NCBI GenBank assembly: GCA_013176395.1
Contig: JABMLP010000019.1
Span: forward strand, 992,001 to 1,056,000
Direction: 5' to 3'
Length of the DNA stretch: 64,000 nt
From: Venturia oleaginea
Lineage: Eukaryota; Ascomycota; Dothideomycetes; Venturiales; Venturiaceae
The notes beneath the pieces were generated by a model. That model was not told the DNA's origin. It did not search any database and saw only the letters and a program-made list of their open reading frames with translations. A program made the position numbers and the translations under genes. Positions 44,753 through 56,281 of this stretch are shown here, one piece after another. The first letter of the stretch is position 1, and the number at the start of each line of letters is the position of its first letter.

Positions 44753-46448
44753 ATGACCCAGCAACCAATCCGACTATGGGGTGGTCGATTCACCGGTGCC
44801 TCAGATCCCATCATGGACCAGTACAACGAGAGTCTGTCATTTGACCGTGCCTTTTATGCCCAAGATATCAGGGGCTCAATTGCTTATGCGAGGGCGAACG
44901 TCAAGACTGGAATTCTCACTCAGGAAGAATTCGACAAAATTGAAGAGGGTCTCAAGGCTGTTCTCAAAGAATGGGAAGAGGGAAAATTCACAGTTGCCCC
45001 TGGAGATGAAGGTGAATGATGCGTTCCCATTCTTTGTGAGACTCAATCGCTAATATGGCCAGATATCCATACTGCAAACGAGCGCCGGCTAGGTGAAGTT
45101 ATTGGCACACATATCGCAGGAAAGCTTCATACTGGTATGTCAACCTGTACCATCATTCATATCTTACAAATCCACTGACTCATGAATCCGTAGGACGAAG
45201 CCGAAACGACCAAGTAGCAACAGACATGCGCATGTGGCTCCGCGACGAGCTCATCCAAATCGAGCAGTACCTTGTTGATCTCCTCAAAGTGATTGCTGAA
45301 CGTGCCGAGAAAGATATCGACCACCTCATGCCAGCTTACACACATCTTCAACGAGCACAGCCCATTCGATGGAGCCACTGGCTTTGCAGCTACGCAACAG
45401 CTTTCCAGCTCGATCTGGAGCGTCTTAGATTCACCCAGAAGCGTGTGAACAGGCTACCACTTGGCTGCGGAGCTGTCGCCGGTAATGCCTTCGGTATTGA
45501 TCGGTTGGCGTTGGCGAAAGAGCTAGGGTTTGAGGGTCTCATCATGAACAGCATGTCCGCAGTTGGTGACCGAGACTTTGTGTCCGAGTTCTTACAGTGT
45601 GCTTCCACCATCGGTTCCCACCTCTCCCGCTGGTCGGAGGATTTGATCATCTATAGCTCCCTCGAATTCGGGTACGTCAAGCTCGCAGACGCATACACGA
45701 CCGGTTCCTCTTTGATGCCCCAGAAGAAGAACAGCGACTCTCTCGAGCTTCTCCGTGGTAAATCCGGACGAATTTTCGGTGCCATGGCTGGTCTCATGAT
45801 GAGTATCAAGGGCATTCCTTCAACTTACAACAAGGATCTGCAAGAATCTGTCCAGCCAATGTTGGATGTTGTCAAGACCCTCAAGGACTCGTTACTCATT
45901 GCAACAAGGTCGCTTGACACTGCTACCATCTTCCCAGAGAAGATGCGCGCTGCGCTAAGTCCTGACATGCTGGCTACCGACCTTGCCGAGTACTTGGTAC
46001 GAAAGGGTAAGTTCTCGCCTCTTCCCCCCTGCCGAAATGTGAAGAAACACAACAAGCCCGTGATGAGATTTTCAAACAATATGATAGGAAGAGGATGACC
46101 TGGTCTTTGACTGGGATTGATATCACCATTCATTATTTCTGAGGCTCTATCATGAAAACAGCAGTAAAATAACGTTCACCAAGATATCTTGCTAATAACT
46201 CGTCAGGCGTCCCCTTTCGCGAAACCCACCACCTAGCTGGCCGCATGGTCGCTCTTGCCGAGGACGAAAAGAAGGGAATGGACCAACTCTCCGTCGCTCA
46301 ATTCCAAGGCATCGATGCCCGATTCGGTGACGATGTTCTCAGTGTATTTGACTACGAGCGTTCTGTGGAATTGAAGGACACTACAGGTGGAACTTCCCGC
46401 CGCGCTGTCCTCGAGCAAGTCGAGGCTCTCAAGCAGTCGCTTCAATGA
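44753..46448 (+). CDS. ARG4: Argininosuccinate lyase
   Basis: Four exons (44753-45011, 45063-45134, 45194-46006, 46207-46448) give 461 residues (yeast Arg4 has 463). Diagnostic blocks are [20 protein letters not shown] at the start, [20 protein letters not shown], the histidine-bearing [13 protein letters not shown], and the fumarase/lyase signature [19 protein letters not shown]. The enzyme cleaves argininosuccinate to arginine and fumarate, the last step of arginine synthesis, in the cytosol. Introns are 51, 59 and 200 nt; the last is much longer than the norm here. The reading frame is intact throughout. Confidence 0.95.
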
Positions 46449-46849
46449 TATGTTTCCCTGTATGGATTTTGATTTAATTGTCTTCGGAATTGTCTTTGGA
46501 AGGATCAAGATTGTATGATTGTTGTATTGATGCACGGAGTTAGGGCATGGAAAAGTACTAGATGTTCATCGTACGGTGGGTTTGCTAATTGGATGCGCAG
46601 TTCATGGCCATTCAACCAAATGCTGAACCTGAATGAAAGCTACCAGATCCAGATCAATATCGATCAATTCGTAACTAATTTATCTCTAGAACTCGCCAGA
46701 AACTCGTCGCTATTGATCTCTGGTTGTGAATTTGGAATCGGATTTCAGGTGTTGTCAAAGAGAAGAAGATTTAGAGCCTAGCAGCGGCAACGTCAATCCT
46801 GCTGAAGTAGTCAGTAAAGTATATATCAATAGTAAGAGTTTTTTACTTA

Positions 46850-46900
46850 CCAAGTCCTTAAGGAGGTAGCTATAATCCGTTAATGGCGTAAAGGACTTGG
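46850..46900. repeat. Perfect 10-bp inverted repeat with 31-nt loop
   Basis: CCAAGTCCTT at 46850-46859 pairs perfectly with AAGGACTTGG at 46891-46900. It could be a small hairpin or the ends of a tiny degenerate element. It lies in the A+T-rich island. Confidence 0.6.
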
Positions 46901-47865
46901 AGATGAGAGGTGAAATTCTATGATGAAGGAGGTCATCTCTAAAGGCTTTCCTCTCGTCTAGTAGGAGCGTCGGGTAATCTAGTAGGTACTAGTATAGTTA
47001 ACAAGTATTAATATAATTGCGAGGCAGGTAATAAAGGTAAGAAGTCATACTGTATTAGTATTTAGTAGTAAGCGGGTAATAGTAGAGGGTAAAGAAGAAA
47101 GAGGAATACTTACCAGTAAATATCCGGATTTAGCGAACAATCAGCGCAGAATCTTCACACATTGGGGATCAGCCGTGGTAGCAAAGAGGTACTTAATGGG
47201 ACGGACTCACTCCAACAGGACATTGGTAGTCCCTACTGCGCCTGCGTCAAGAAGAACATCAACACAGACAATATTTTCACCATTCACATTCCCCATCAAA
47301 CGACGCTGCGATAGGAATACCGCCAGTCACCGTATTTCAACACCCCCAAATTATTCATCCTCAGTCTGGCGTGCGCTCTCGAGTCTGACCGCTCCTCCAC
47401 ATCCCATCCACAAACCCTCACTCAACCCAACATATTCCCATCACATACACATTCTTATCTGAAATCCAACAACAAATACCACCCCCTCACGATCGAACTG
47501 ATCGCTCCCCGTCCTTCCAGTCCCTCCGCACCTCCACAAAACCTCCACGCCCATTGTTGAGCCCACAATCCCCCATCAGCTCAAAAAGAACCCAGCTGCA
47601 TGCGCCACCATGAACATCAACATCCCCCACCTCCTTCTCTGGACGCGTCGAATCGGTATGCGAATACGGTTTTGTTCGTGGTTGGTATGGGATACTACGT
47701 TTGGTCATTGAATTGAGTGTAAGAGGGATACTTTGTTTCATCAAGGCGAAAAAAAAAACTAAACTAGAAAAAATAGAATTAGAAGGAAACCGACCGAGAA
47801 TAATAAGGCTCGGTATGGAAAGCGACGGATTTCAAATCAAAGCAAGACTCTCTTTACGAAGAGTG

Positions 47866-47990
47866 GTGAGATGAGATGAGATGAGATGAGATGAGATGAG
47901 ATGAGATGAGATGAGATGAGATGAGATGAGATGAGATGAGATGAGATGAGATGAGATGAGATGAGATGGGATGAGATGGGATGAGATGAG
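47866..47990. repeat. Pentanucleotide satellite (ATGAG)n
   Basis: About 25 uninterrupted or nearly uninterrupted copies of the 5-mer GATGA/ATGAG, with two ATGGG variants near the 3' end. Five is not a multiple of three, so the minus strand is open in all frames and reads SHLIS-type repeats. These frames are not taken as genes. Confidence 0.95.
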
Positions 47991-48577
47991 TCGGGAGTCG
48001 GGAGTGGGATTCAAACACCATGTATACAGCGTCAAGGGCTTCGACATTCAGAAGATGAGGTGAGGATGCGCGTGAAGGCCCAGCAAATATAGTCGAGGTA
48101 GCGGGAACTGATCGAGTGACACGAGTATACGAGCACAGGGCAGGGGTAGAGTGAGTGATGGAATGAAGCAGCACTCGAGAAGAGCGTAGGGGGCGAGAAG
48201 GTATGAGAAGAGAAAGATCTTGGTTGTAAACTCCGCTCCTTTGTTTTGTAGATTAATCCTAGGTAACAGCGCCGATTCCAATCGTAAATTTGGGCGTCGT
48301 AAGAGGTCGATTACAGCAATTTTGTACAGAACGTGAACACGTAGGCACATCGCCGTAGTCAGCACGGCATTGATTTTATGCCCTCTACTTCGTCCATCTT
48401 ACAATCTAATTTCTCTCCAATTAATAAGCGTCAATGACGCAGGGGGTATCTTTTGTTTCTCAATCTGGGGCGCCCGAAGAATAGTCAGCTAGAAAAGAAT
48501 GGAAGACCGCAAGAAGACCGACTTTGTCCACAAATGAGCAGTGCAGCCCGGTCCTTTAGCAATGTGCTTCGCTGCCT

Positions 48578-49369
48578 TCATTCAATTGGCTCGTATCCGT
48601 CATCTTCGCTCTTTGTCAACCTGACTATGGCATAAATCGCAGCTCCGACGCCTAGAAGGAGGATGGCACCGAGGCCGATGAAGAGAGCAATGACCGGGCT
48701 AGTCAACGGTTCGCTGACATCCAGACCGGGACAATTCTGGTTCAGAGGAATGTTGTCTACATGGCTATATGGCCACGGGTCTCTCCAAATGTGGTGGAAA
48801 CTTTTACGTTTAAGCTGCGGCAAACACGAAGGGAGACGATAGACTCACTCTGAAGTTGGGTACAGAGGCGGGTTCATGTCACCCAGCAAATAGGTAATGT
48901 TGGACATGGTTCTGTGCTCCCAGCAGACGAGAATATTTCCGCGGCCATTGTAGTTTTTGACGGTTTTGCCCACGCAGGCAACATCGTCTCGGTCGCAGTG
49001 CGTGTCGACTTTGAGGCCCAAGTCGCGACTCAGTGGCAGAACGGTATCGTAAGGCCTTTTCCGGCTGCCGTCTGAAGATGTTAGCAATTTTGACGATATG
49101 AAAAGCGCAGATAGCAAGTTACCAGACTGTGGTTGTTGAGCAATGATGTTGCCAATGTGGAAAGACGAATTCTTCGCGAAGACATTCCTTAAACACTGTG
49201 CTCTTTGCAGCCCATCAGCACTCAAACCATCACCAAAGGGCGGCTTTTCTCCATGGCGAATGAAGAAAATGCTTGGTTTTGATGGTTTGCTGGGTTTTGC
49301 GACGAGTGTCGTGGCTGAGAAGACAAGTTGGGCTAGGGTAGCCAGGACAAGTAGGTTTACGAGCCACAT
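48578..49369 (-). CDS. Membrane-anchored histidine phosphatase superfamily protein
   Basis: Three minus-strand exons (49369-49123, 49071-48849, 48800-48578) give about 230 residues. The N-terminus MWLVNLLVLATLAQLVFSAT is a signal peptide. The phosphoglycerate-mutase-like motif IFFIRHGEKP follows at about residue 36, with DGLSADGLQRAQCLRNVF after it. A second histidine region is GNILVCWEHRTMSNI. The C-terminus has one membrane helix (SPVIALFIGLGAILLLGVGAAIYAIV) and a short acidic tail, suggesting a type I membrane protein of the cell surface or secretory system. Intron 1 (49072-49122, 51 nt) is a stop-free multiple of three. Intron 2 (48 nt) uses a GTAAAAG acceptor chosen because it restores the frame. 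Substrate unknown. Confidence 0.72.
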
Positions 49370-49862
49370 GATTCAGCTAGTGGTACAATGGTAGTACGGT
49401 ATATCCGAGGAGTATAGGGAAGAAACAATGCGGTGCTGTTGGAATAGGATGTCTGTGTTTGTGTAATCGTCTTCTCGGAGGAGGATGGAATTGAAGGAAG
49501 GAGTAATTGATGTGCGCACGCACATCAATTGTTCGCGTTCTGACGCGAGATGCGTGCCTCTGTGATACGTCACCTCCCACAGGGGAGTGTGGGGAGGAGT
49601 AGGGGTAACAGATCGGATGCAGTTACTAGTACTAGTAGCTGGAGACGGGCTCACCTGTGCTTTTTGCTTCCAAATAAGTGAGAATTTAATGAACTCGCAA
49701 ATGATTCTGCGAGAGGTAGAATTTACCAAAATATACTATCAATCCGTGAGAGAAAACCAGTCCGCTGCACGTGATCAGGACCCAAAACGGAATGCGAAGA
49801 TCCGTCTCCGAAAAAAAGTTGGAGTCTACACAGTAGGTAGGAAACATCAATCAAAATCAGTC
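49370..49862. promoter_or_regulatory. Divergent promoter of the histidine phosphatase and YTM1
   Basis: The 493-bp bidirectional promoter contains a 26-base near-perfect palindrome at 49505-49530 and the short palindrome ACTAGTACTAGT at about 49626-49637. The YTM1 leader before 49863 is purine-rich. Confidence 0.45.
49505..49530. repeat. 26-base palindrome with 12-bp arms
   Basis: AATTGATGTGCG and CGCACATCAATT flank a two-base centre. It could form a cruciform or bind a dimeric regulator in this divergent promoter. Confidence 0.75.
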
Positions 49863-51294
49863 ATGGACGTCGACTCAAAACCTGCCTCACAGGTGCGAAT
49901 ACAGCTGTCCACGCGCGACGAACAACTTCAACTACCAGAAACCGGCCCAATTCTGGTTCAAACCGGTAAGTCCTCGTGTCTTCAGATCATTCAGTAATCA
50001 CACGACTAAAGCAATTGAAGCACTCAAACGATACGCCCTCTCCACCCTTGTAAACAGCCTGCTCGAGTCTGAGAAACCCATCCCTTTCGAATTCCTGATC
50101 AATGGCCAATTCCTACGTACTTCAATCGACGAATTCTTGACAGCAAATGCCATTTCGGCCGAAACCACTCTCAACCTCGAGTATGTGCGCGCATTGATAC
50201 CGCCCATTCACATCTCGAGTTTGGAGCACGACGATTGGGTCAGCTCCGTCGATGCGTTATCCTCAGAATCCGATGCCCGTATCTTGTCGGGGTCTTTCGA
50301 CGGGCTCATTCGTGTGTGGAACAACTCAAATACAACTCTGCTCGCTACATCGCCCTCCGCCGTTTACAATGGACACACGGCTTCTGTGAAAGCTGTAAAG
50401 TTTTTAACCCCTTCGAAAATTGTGTCCGCTGGAAATGATCGTACACTTCGGATTTGGAACTATAACGAAAACGAAACGAGTGCATCCATAGTCCCCGCGC
50501 TCGAACTGTATGGCCATGCTTCGAAAATCAATTCAATATCCGTCCATGCACCTACTTCGCACATAATCTCAGCCTCCGATGATCACATAATCGGCCTATG
50601 GTCCACCTCCAAATCCTCTGCGCCTGAAGCACGCTCTTCCCTCCTCCCTACAGCTTCCAGTGCGGCCAACAAGCGACGCAAGATCTCGAAAGCGGACAAC
50701 AAGCAGATATCGCAGCGTGGACCTCTGTCTACCCTCGAAGGACATTCCGATGTTGCTTCAGCAGCCATATTCAAAGCTACGGATCCAACCGTTGCCTACT
50801 CAAGTTCATGGGATCATAGCGTACGAACCTGGGACTTGACAACCTCAAAATCGGTGGAATCGAGAACTACGCTGCATCCATTGTTGGCACTTGTTGAAAT
50901 GCAAGGCGTAAACCTCCTAGCCGCAGGTTCTACAGCGAGGCATATTACACTGATCGATCCGAGGGCATCGGCTTCGAAAGTGGCAGCAATGACACTAAGA
51001 GGCCACACTAACGCCGTTTCTTCACTGGCGCAGGAACCGGGTAGCAAATATTCGCTTGTATCAGGATCTCATGATGGGACATGTCGAATCTGGGATATTC
51101 GCAGTGTGAAAAGTGCTCCAAGTGCAGAAGGTGGCCAGGTTGGAGAGAGCGTATACGTGATCAACCGGGAGAGTAGTGGCGGGCAGCCCAAAAAGGAGGG
51201 GGTTCAAGTCTTTGGCGTGGTGTGGGATAAGGACATTGGAATCGTGAGCGCGAGCGAGGACAAGCGTGTCCAAGTCAATAGGCCGGTGAAGTAG
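49863..51294 (+). CDS. YTM1: Ribosome biogenesis WD-repeat protein Ytm1 (WDR12)
   Basis: Two exons (49863-49965 and 50012-51294) give 461 residues, matching yeast Ytm1 (460). The N-terminal NLE domain is visible (VRIQLSTRDEQLQLPETGP, then FEFLINGQFLRTSIDEFL). About seven WD repeats follow (SFDGLIRVWNN, GNDRTLRIWNY, SDDHIIGLWST, SWDHSVRTWDL, SHDGTCRIWDI, ASEDKRVQVNRPVK). Ytm1 joins Nop7 and Erb1 in the nucleolus for 60S subunit maturation, and its NLE domain is removed by the AAA ATPase Rea1. The 46-nt intron is among the shortest here. The ATG at 49863 (MDVDSKPASQ) is the first in the coding frame. Confidence 0.93.
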
Positions 51295-54083
51295 ACGACT
51301 CAATTCTACGGCTAGTATCGAATCAATTCTGGCGGTGTTCGAGACTGGATTGCCACAAATTCTGACATATCTATAGTGAACGCGTCATTTCAATATCAAG
51401 ATGTATATTTGATGAATTGATTGGTAGGATCGAAGTCTGGAAGGATATCAAGATTGTCCTCCGGATGTCTTGAATGTTTCATCGTGGTTGATACTATACG
51501 GCGGTGCGGGCATAGAATCATTCTTGATCTGGTCTGAGTATGTCTGGCTTTGAATGCTTGCTTCCGATAAGACAGCAGGTGAGTAATTTCATGCTCCGTT
51601 TTTATTGTCGTGCACCACAACAGCTTGGTCACAATTTCCCTACCCATTTGATAACAAAACTTTATGCCACATTTCCAACTAAAGATTATCGTTCGATAAA
51701 ATTCTAGCAATATACTTGGGGATCTTCGCAAACGATTTCGGATTGAGAAACTCCCAGGCTAATAGTACATTTCATCGATAGTTGGTAGGGTGCTAACTTG
51801 AAGGCCAAACGTACTACCAAAAACTACATCATACCAAATATCCTTCGATTACGGTCCCTCTATTCTAGAGACCTTTACCATCCGACATCTCCACTAAAAG
51901 CAAGATTTCATTGCTTACTCAACGCACCAAAATCCGTTTCCCCACCCAGTGCCCGGAAAAACAGCGTCCTCGTTTCTCTTTCAGCCCCCTCTCAATCTCC
52001 CTGTTCATTTCTCGCTGAAACATATCCTCCTGCTCCGCCATAAATTTCTCAGCCCTACATTTGAGCTGCGAAATCAGACTATCGAGATCGTCCAAGCCAG
52101 CTTCGGTAACCTATACTCCAAGAGCATTTGCATGCTTATAGAGGTGTAAATTTGCCTCTAAATACAGGATTCGGGAATCGGATCTGTCAATTCATGTCAA
52201 TATTGGCAGTAGGGTAAGAAGATGAAGCCGAAGCTCAATAACGTAGAAGAACCACCGACTTATGATTATGGTCTGCTTTGCTCGGGTGTTGTGGCTAAGA
52301 ATCTTGAGTGCTCCTTGAGGTGTTGTTCGTGTTACCAGACGATTCTGCTTTTGGTCCATCCGATTCTTTTGGCGAATGTGATGGTTACATGTGAGGTATT
52401 TACATTCTGTAGGCTGGAGATGCCGTATCTTTGGTGTCGGGTCCTGTCGTGCAGTTTCTGGGACGGTATCTCGTTCAAAGGTATGGCCCGTATTGACACC
52501 AATGGGCATTTGGAGCTCCTCATTTCCATTTTCGTTTTGGGCGAAGAAGTCGGAAAAGCTAGAATATCTTGAAGCTTTCCAACTTTGTTCTTCCACTATC
52601 ACCATCTCTTCAACCTCGTGTTTCCAAGTCCTGGTAGATAACATTCGTCCACAAACCGTACGCACAGATGCCCCCACACACTCCTGAGAGCCAGTGAGAG
52701 GAATCGCTTGTGCACGGTCTGATCAGGTCACTTGAAGTACTCTGGCCATTCTTACCAGCACGCAATGTGCTGTCATTCTTCAATCGCGTCAACCATGAAG
52801 CCCGACACGCTGAGATGGCAAGGTTCCCTCGCACGAGCACGAGCGCTCAGGCTGAGTCGGTATTGGCAAACATCCGAGTCCACGTTCGCGGTAGAAAAGG
52901 TCCCGACCAATGGCGTATCGAGAGGGTGCGGGCGCGTATGTTATCAAGTGCAAGGGGAGCCTGAGGTTCGTATTTGTACGAAATGAGAGGGAGAGAGGGT
53001 TTGGTGAAAAGAAGAAATGAAAGTACCCGGAAAATCACCATCTTCCTCCATCTCCCTCTCCCTCTCCAACAATTGGCCCGAGCCCCGAGCCCCGACCCCC
53101 GAATTCCCAGCGCTTAGGCACATGGCGCCACAGGGTCTCTAGTACCCCTGATTGGATACCAAAACAACTGCGGGAAGAGGCGATCCTTATGCCTGGGATG
53201 GGAAACAATAATGAATGGTCCGTGATGCGCCATCTTTCTCCAGAAACTCTTCACCTTTGTTCTTCTCCACTACGTCGAGATATTTCTATTCTAGTCAATC
53301 TCTTCGCAACCAATCCCCTTCCCACCTCCAACTTTTAGCAGAACGCTACGTTCGGCACCCGGAAACGTCTCCTAGACTCTTCCCATCATTGCTTCTTCAA
53401 TCCTTCGTCCGAATCCAAGCCCATCCTTCCATCTCACCGTGTGACTGACTATTCAGCGACAAAGATGTGACAACGAGTAATTAATTGGATAATGCGCTCA
53501 TGGGCGGGTGGGCGCGCGGGAGGGAGGAAAAGGAGTCGTGGAACGAAACCACTCAAGGGTCATGCTGTGATACATGCAGCATTCCGCCGGCGTCAAAGAA
53601 AAAAGTCAAAAATAATAGTAACTAAGAGGACAAGCACGAGAAAGACAAGCAATCTATGAAAGAGACTTGTTGATGTCGTAATGTAAATCACTGTTCGTAA
53701 ATATAAATGTATAGATGTATCTCCAAAAATGGGTGGCAGTTGTGCATGCTGTAACGCGCAAAGAGTCCTCATATTACCCATTCCATTGATGTAGATGCAA
53801 CCGCATATCCATATTCCATAAGCGCCTATACCATAACACCATACAATATTGTACGACCACAAGCAAGAAGGTCCAACCCTGAGACCAGTCCAATAAATGG
53901 TATCAAACGCGCTCAAACCAACAAGAAGCGAAGAAAAAGACCAAGGAGCTCAAGCCCTGTTTTCCACCCAGTCTCAGCACTAGTAGCGTCGTTAGATCAT
54001 GTCTTCGACACAAGAGAAAGATAATACTCCAAAAAAAGGTCCTCCAGAGGCTACGAAAGTAAATATCGATCGCCTTGCTAGGC
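51295..54083. other. 2.8-kb region without a supportable gene
   Basis: Short frames occur on both strands (for instance 51396-51731 minus and 52222-52572 plus), but none shows a recognised motif or chains cleanly with splice sites. Parts at 53040-53120 are very C-rich. The region probably holds the 3' flanks of YTM1 and of the 54-kb gene; a long non-coding transcript is possible. Confidence 0.4.
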
Positions 54084-54956
54084 TCACTCAATAGAAGTCG
54101 TCGTCGAACTAGCCGTGACCAACGAACTCCCACTGTCCGTCCTTCTCTTCTTACAAGCAGGCACAGGATCCACAATCGGTGTCCGCGAATAATGCGTCAC
54201 CGTCCTCGTAACGACTCGTCGCACACTAACCCCCACACTTTTGTTCTCTGTGTCCCATGAATCTCTTGGACTCATCGCGCTGGTTGTGTAGGGAGAGTAT
54301 ATGGTCGCTGCTGAGCTGAGCGGAGAGCGCACTGAGGCGGGGGAGTATGGGGTCAGTGGTATTTGGAGTCGTCTGGGCGTTCGTGCGGAATGTGGTCGTG
54401 GGAAGCCAGGGGTGGGTGGTATGGTTGTATTTATTGCCTCGGGACGTTCATGTCTTTTGATGCCTCGTTTGGCTACCGTGGTTATGTCTTCCTCCTTCGC
54501 AACGCGTTCTTTTTCTGAAGAATTGCTATGGGCGGACGAGCAGCTGCTTGACCGGGAAGAACATTTTGACAAAGGCGAGGAGGGCCGGGAGCATTTTGCT
54601 GGCGCAGTGCTGGCGAGGGAAGTAGAGGTTATTGTGCTCGAGTTTGAGCTCATGGAAGCTGTCGTAGACACCGAATCAGAGGAGGCGGCAGATGTGAGTG
54701 CTGGCTTGGTCTCGGGGAAATTGAAGCGTTTTGAGGTAGCTGGACCTGCCGACATTGGACTCATGAGCTGGGTAGGGGAGAGCTTGGAGAGGAAGTCGAG
54801 GTAGGCGGCAGGAGGAGTGATGGGTGTCTTCAAGCTCTCTTCTTGCTTGATATATGTTGGAGTTGAGACAAGAGGACTTCGAAGCTCTGAAGGGTACGAG
54901 GCCGAGAGAGGTGTTCTGAGGGCTGAGAGGCGGGGTTTCTGTTGTGTGGTGGCCAT
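54084..54956 (-). CDS. Hypothetical Ser/Thr/Pro-rich protein
   Basis: A single open frame of 290 residues starts at MATTQQKPRLSALRTP. A short ordered-looking block, LKTPITPPAAYLDFLSKLSPT (about residues 42-62), is the kind of TPITPP-x-AY-x-x-FL motif found in conserved uncharacterised fungal proteins. The rest is low-complexity Ser/Thr-rich sequence. Basic patches near KRGIKRHERPEA and CKKRRTDSGSS could act as nuclear localisation signals. No enzymatic domain is visible. Coding status is supported by length, codon-like composition and the motif; function is not known. Confidence 0.6.
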   Translation of the reverse strand: MATTQQKPRLSALRTPLSASYPSELRSPLVSTPTYIKQEESLKTPITPPAAYLDFLSKLSPTQLMSPMSAGPATSKRFNFPETKPALTSAASSDSVSTTASMSSNSSTITSTSLASTAPAKCSRPSSPLSKCSSRSSSCSSAHSNSSEKERVAKEEDITTVAKRGIKRHERPEAINTTIPPTPGFPRPHSARTPRRLQIPLTPYSPASVRSPLSSAATIYSPYTTSAMSPRDSWDTENKSVGVSVRRVVTRTVTHYSRTPIVDPVPACKKRRTDSGSSLVTASSTTTSIE

Positions 54957-56281
54957 GATTGAAGAGTATGGTGGAAGGGTCTATCTGAGTGGAAGAGTGA
55001 GTACATGCAAGAAGGGAGGGGAGTGTGAGGGAGCGGGCAGGGGAAATGACAGCTAATTGAACTTATGCGTACCGGTGGCTTCCTGTGGCTTCCTGTGGCT
55101 TCCTGTGGCTTCTCACACCAATGTCCAGCTTGATGCTTCTTGTCACGAAGAAGGTCGGCGCTTCGAGGCAGTTGGAGAGGGCTAGGTGCTAAGGGTCCGT
55201 CCGATGCACTGACGCACTGACGCACTTTGGATGCGCAAGGCTGCCGAGTGGTCTATGTTAAGAAACGGTTTAACCGCCGTCCTAGAGCGAAAGAGGCCAA
55301 GACGAAATGCGAGACGCCGTCTGCTGGGTGCTTCCTCGCTCAGATTGGCCCAAACACGATTTCCGAAGATGCCTGACTGCCACGAGAAGCCTGCGATGTG
55401 CGTGTGATTCGCTGACCTGCTTGCAGCGGAGAATATACTGCTTCCCGGTCTTGGATTGCCAGGAGAGAGTGGCGATGATGGTATTGGAAAGAGAGTGCGT
55501 GGACACCCTGATATAGATGTCCTGGATAATTGCGACTTCGTGTGGGAATGTATCAGAATCAGGTGTGACGAATATAAAAAGCGACAACGAATATTGAAAG
55601 CGGCTGCTGGGCTGTAGGCAAGGGACGACGGAGAAGATTTGCTAATAGAGCTGAATGCAGAGTGCAATCTTCTGCGGCAATCCAGACATATATATCTTGA
55701 AGCCTCAATCACCCATCGCTAATTTCTTCTAGTCGCAGGCTAGGCCGGCAGGCAAGCCAAACGCGCGCGAGCTTTCTGCTCGAAATGGCACTCTTCAAAG
55801 GGCGTGACGCCAAAGGATTTGATCGAAAAAGGCCTACGAGAAGCCTACTCGTGATTGTACACAACGACATGTGAGTAGGCGCCTCTCGACGCCAGCGCAT
55901 CGCCATGAAGAATAGCTTGGAGTTATCACGATTGGAGATGCAGCCAGCATGCCGTTATCCACGAAACTCGTCCAATGACATGGTTGTCTGAAGCTACCCA
56001 GTTGACAGGTGCAGCCCGCTTGTACATCAACCTTAAATCTCCCCAATGACCTTGACTAACCGCTGAGTTTCTTCGTTCGATGCGCACGACAGAAGCAGCC
56101 ATGGCCGCATTACTGCATAGAACACCGCGGGAGAAGAATCTGTGTTATATTTGAGAGCAAGTGAATGCCTTATGGCAAGTTGCCGTCAACCGCTTGCCGT
56201 ATAGGTGGCCAGAAATGCGACATTGAATACGTTTCGCTAGGAAATATCTACAACTTCTCCATACTTGCAGAGGGCCAGCGT
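54957..56281. other. Region between the hypothetical gene and MOCOS, unresolved
   Basis: About 1.3 kb. A minus-strand frame at 55712-55182 begins with a peptide (ASRYICLDCRRRLHSAFSSI) that looks like a mitochondrial targeting sequence with a CxxC pair, but it has no ATG of its own and I could not find the rest of a gene. A 10-bp tandem repeat lies at 55074-55112. Confidence 0.35.
55074..55112. repeat. 10-bp tandem repeat (TCCTGTGGCT)
   Basis: Three full copies and a flanking partial copy in the promoter side of the 54-kb hypothetical gene. On the minus strand it reads AGCCACAGGA. Confidence 0.8.

Larger units (their letters stand above)
46449..48577. other. 2.1-kb A+T-rich and repeat-bearing intergenic region
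   Basis: Contains an A+T-rich island at about 46800-47120 full of TAG/TAAG words, with an inverted repeat at 46850-46900. A C/A-rich stretch at 47190-47480 and a pentanucleotide satellite at 47866-47990 follow. No protein gene is supportable. The island could be an old transposon relic altered by repeat-induced point mutation, but I see no coding remnant to prove that. Confidence 0.4.

Noticed and set aside
47832..48174. Minus-strand frames reading repeated SHLIS
   Set aside because: Artefact of the (ATGAG)n satellite, open in every frame.
52192..52677. 161-codon minus-strand frame with an overlapping + strand frame
   Set aside because: No recognisable domain or codon pattern; both strands are equally open, which suggests chance.
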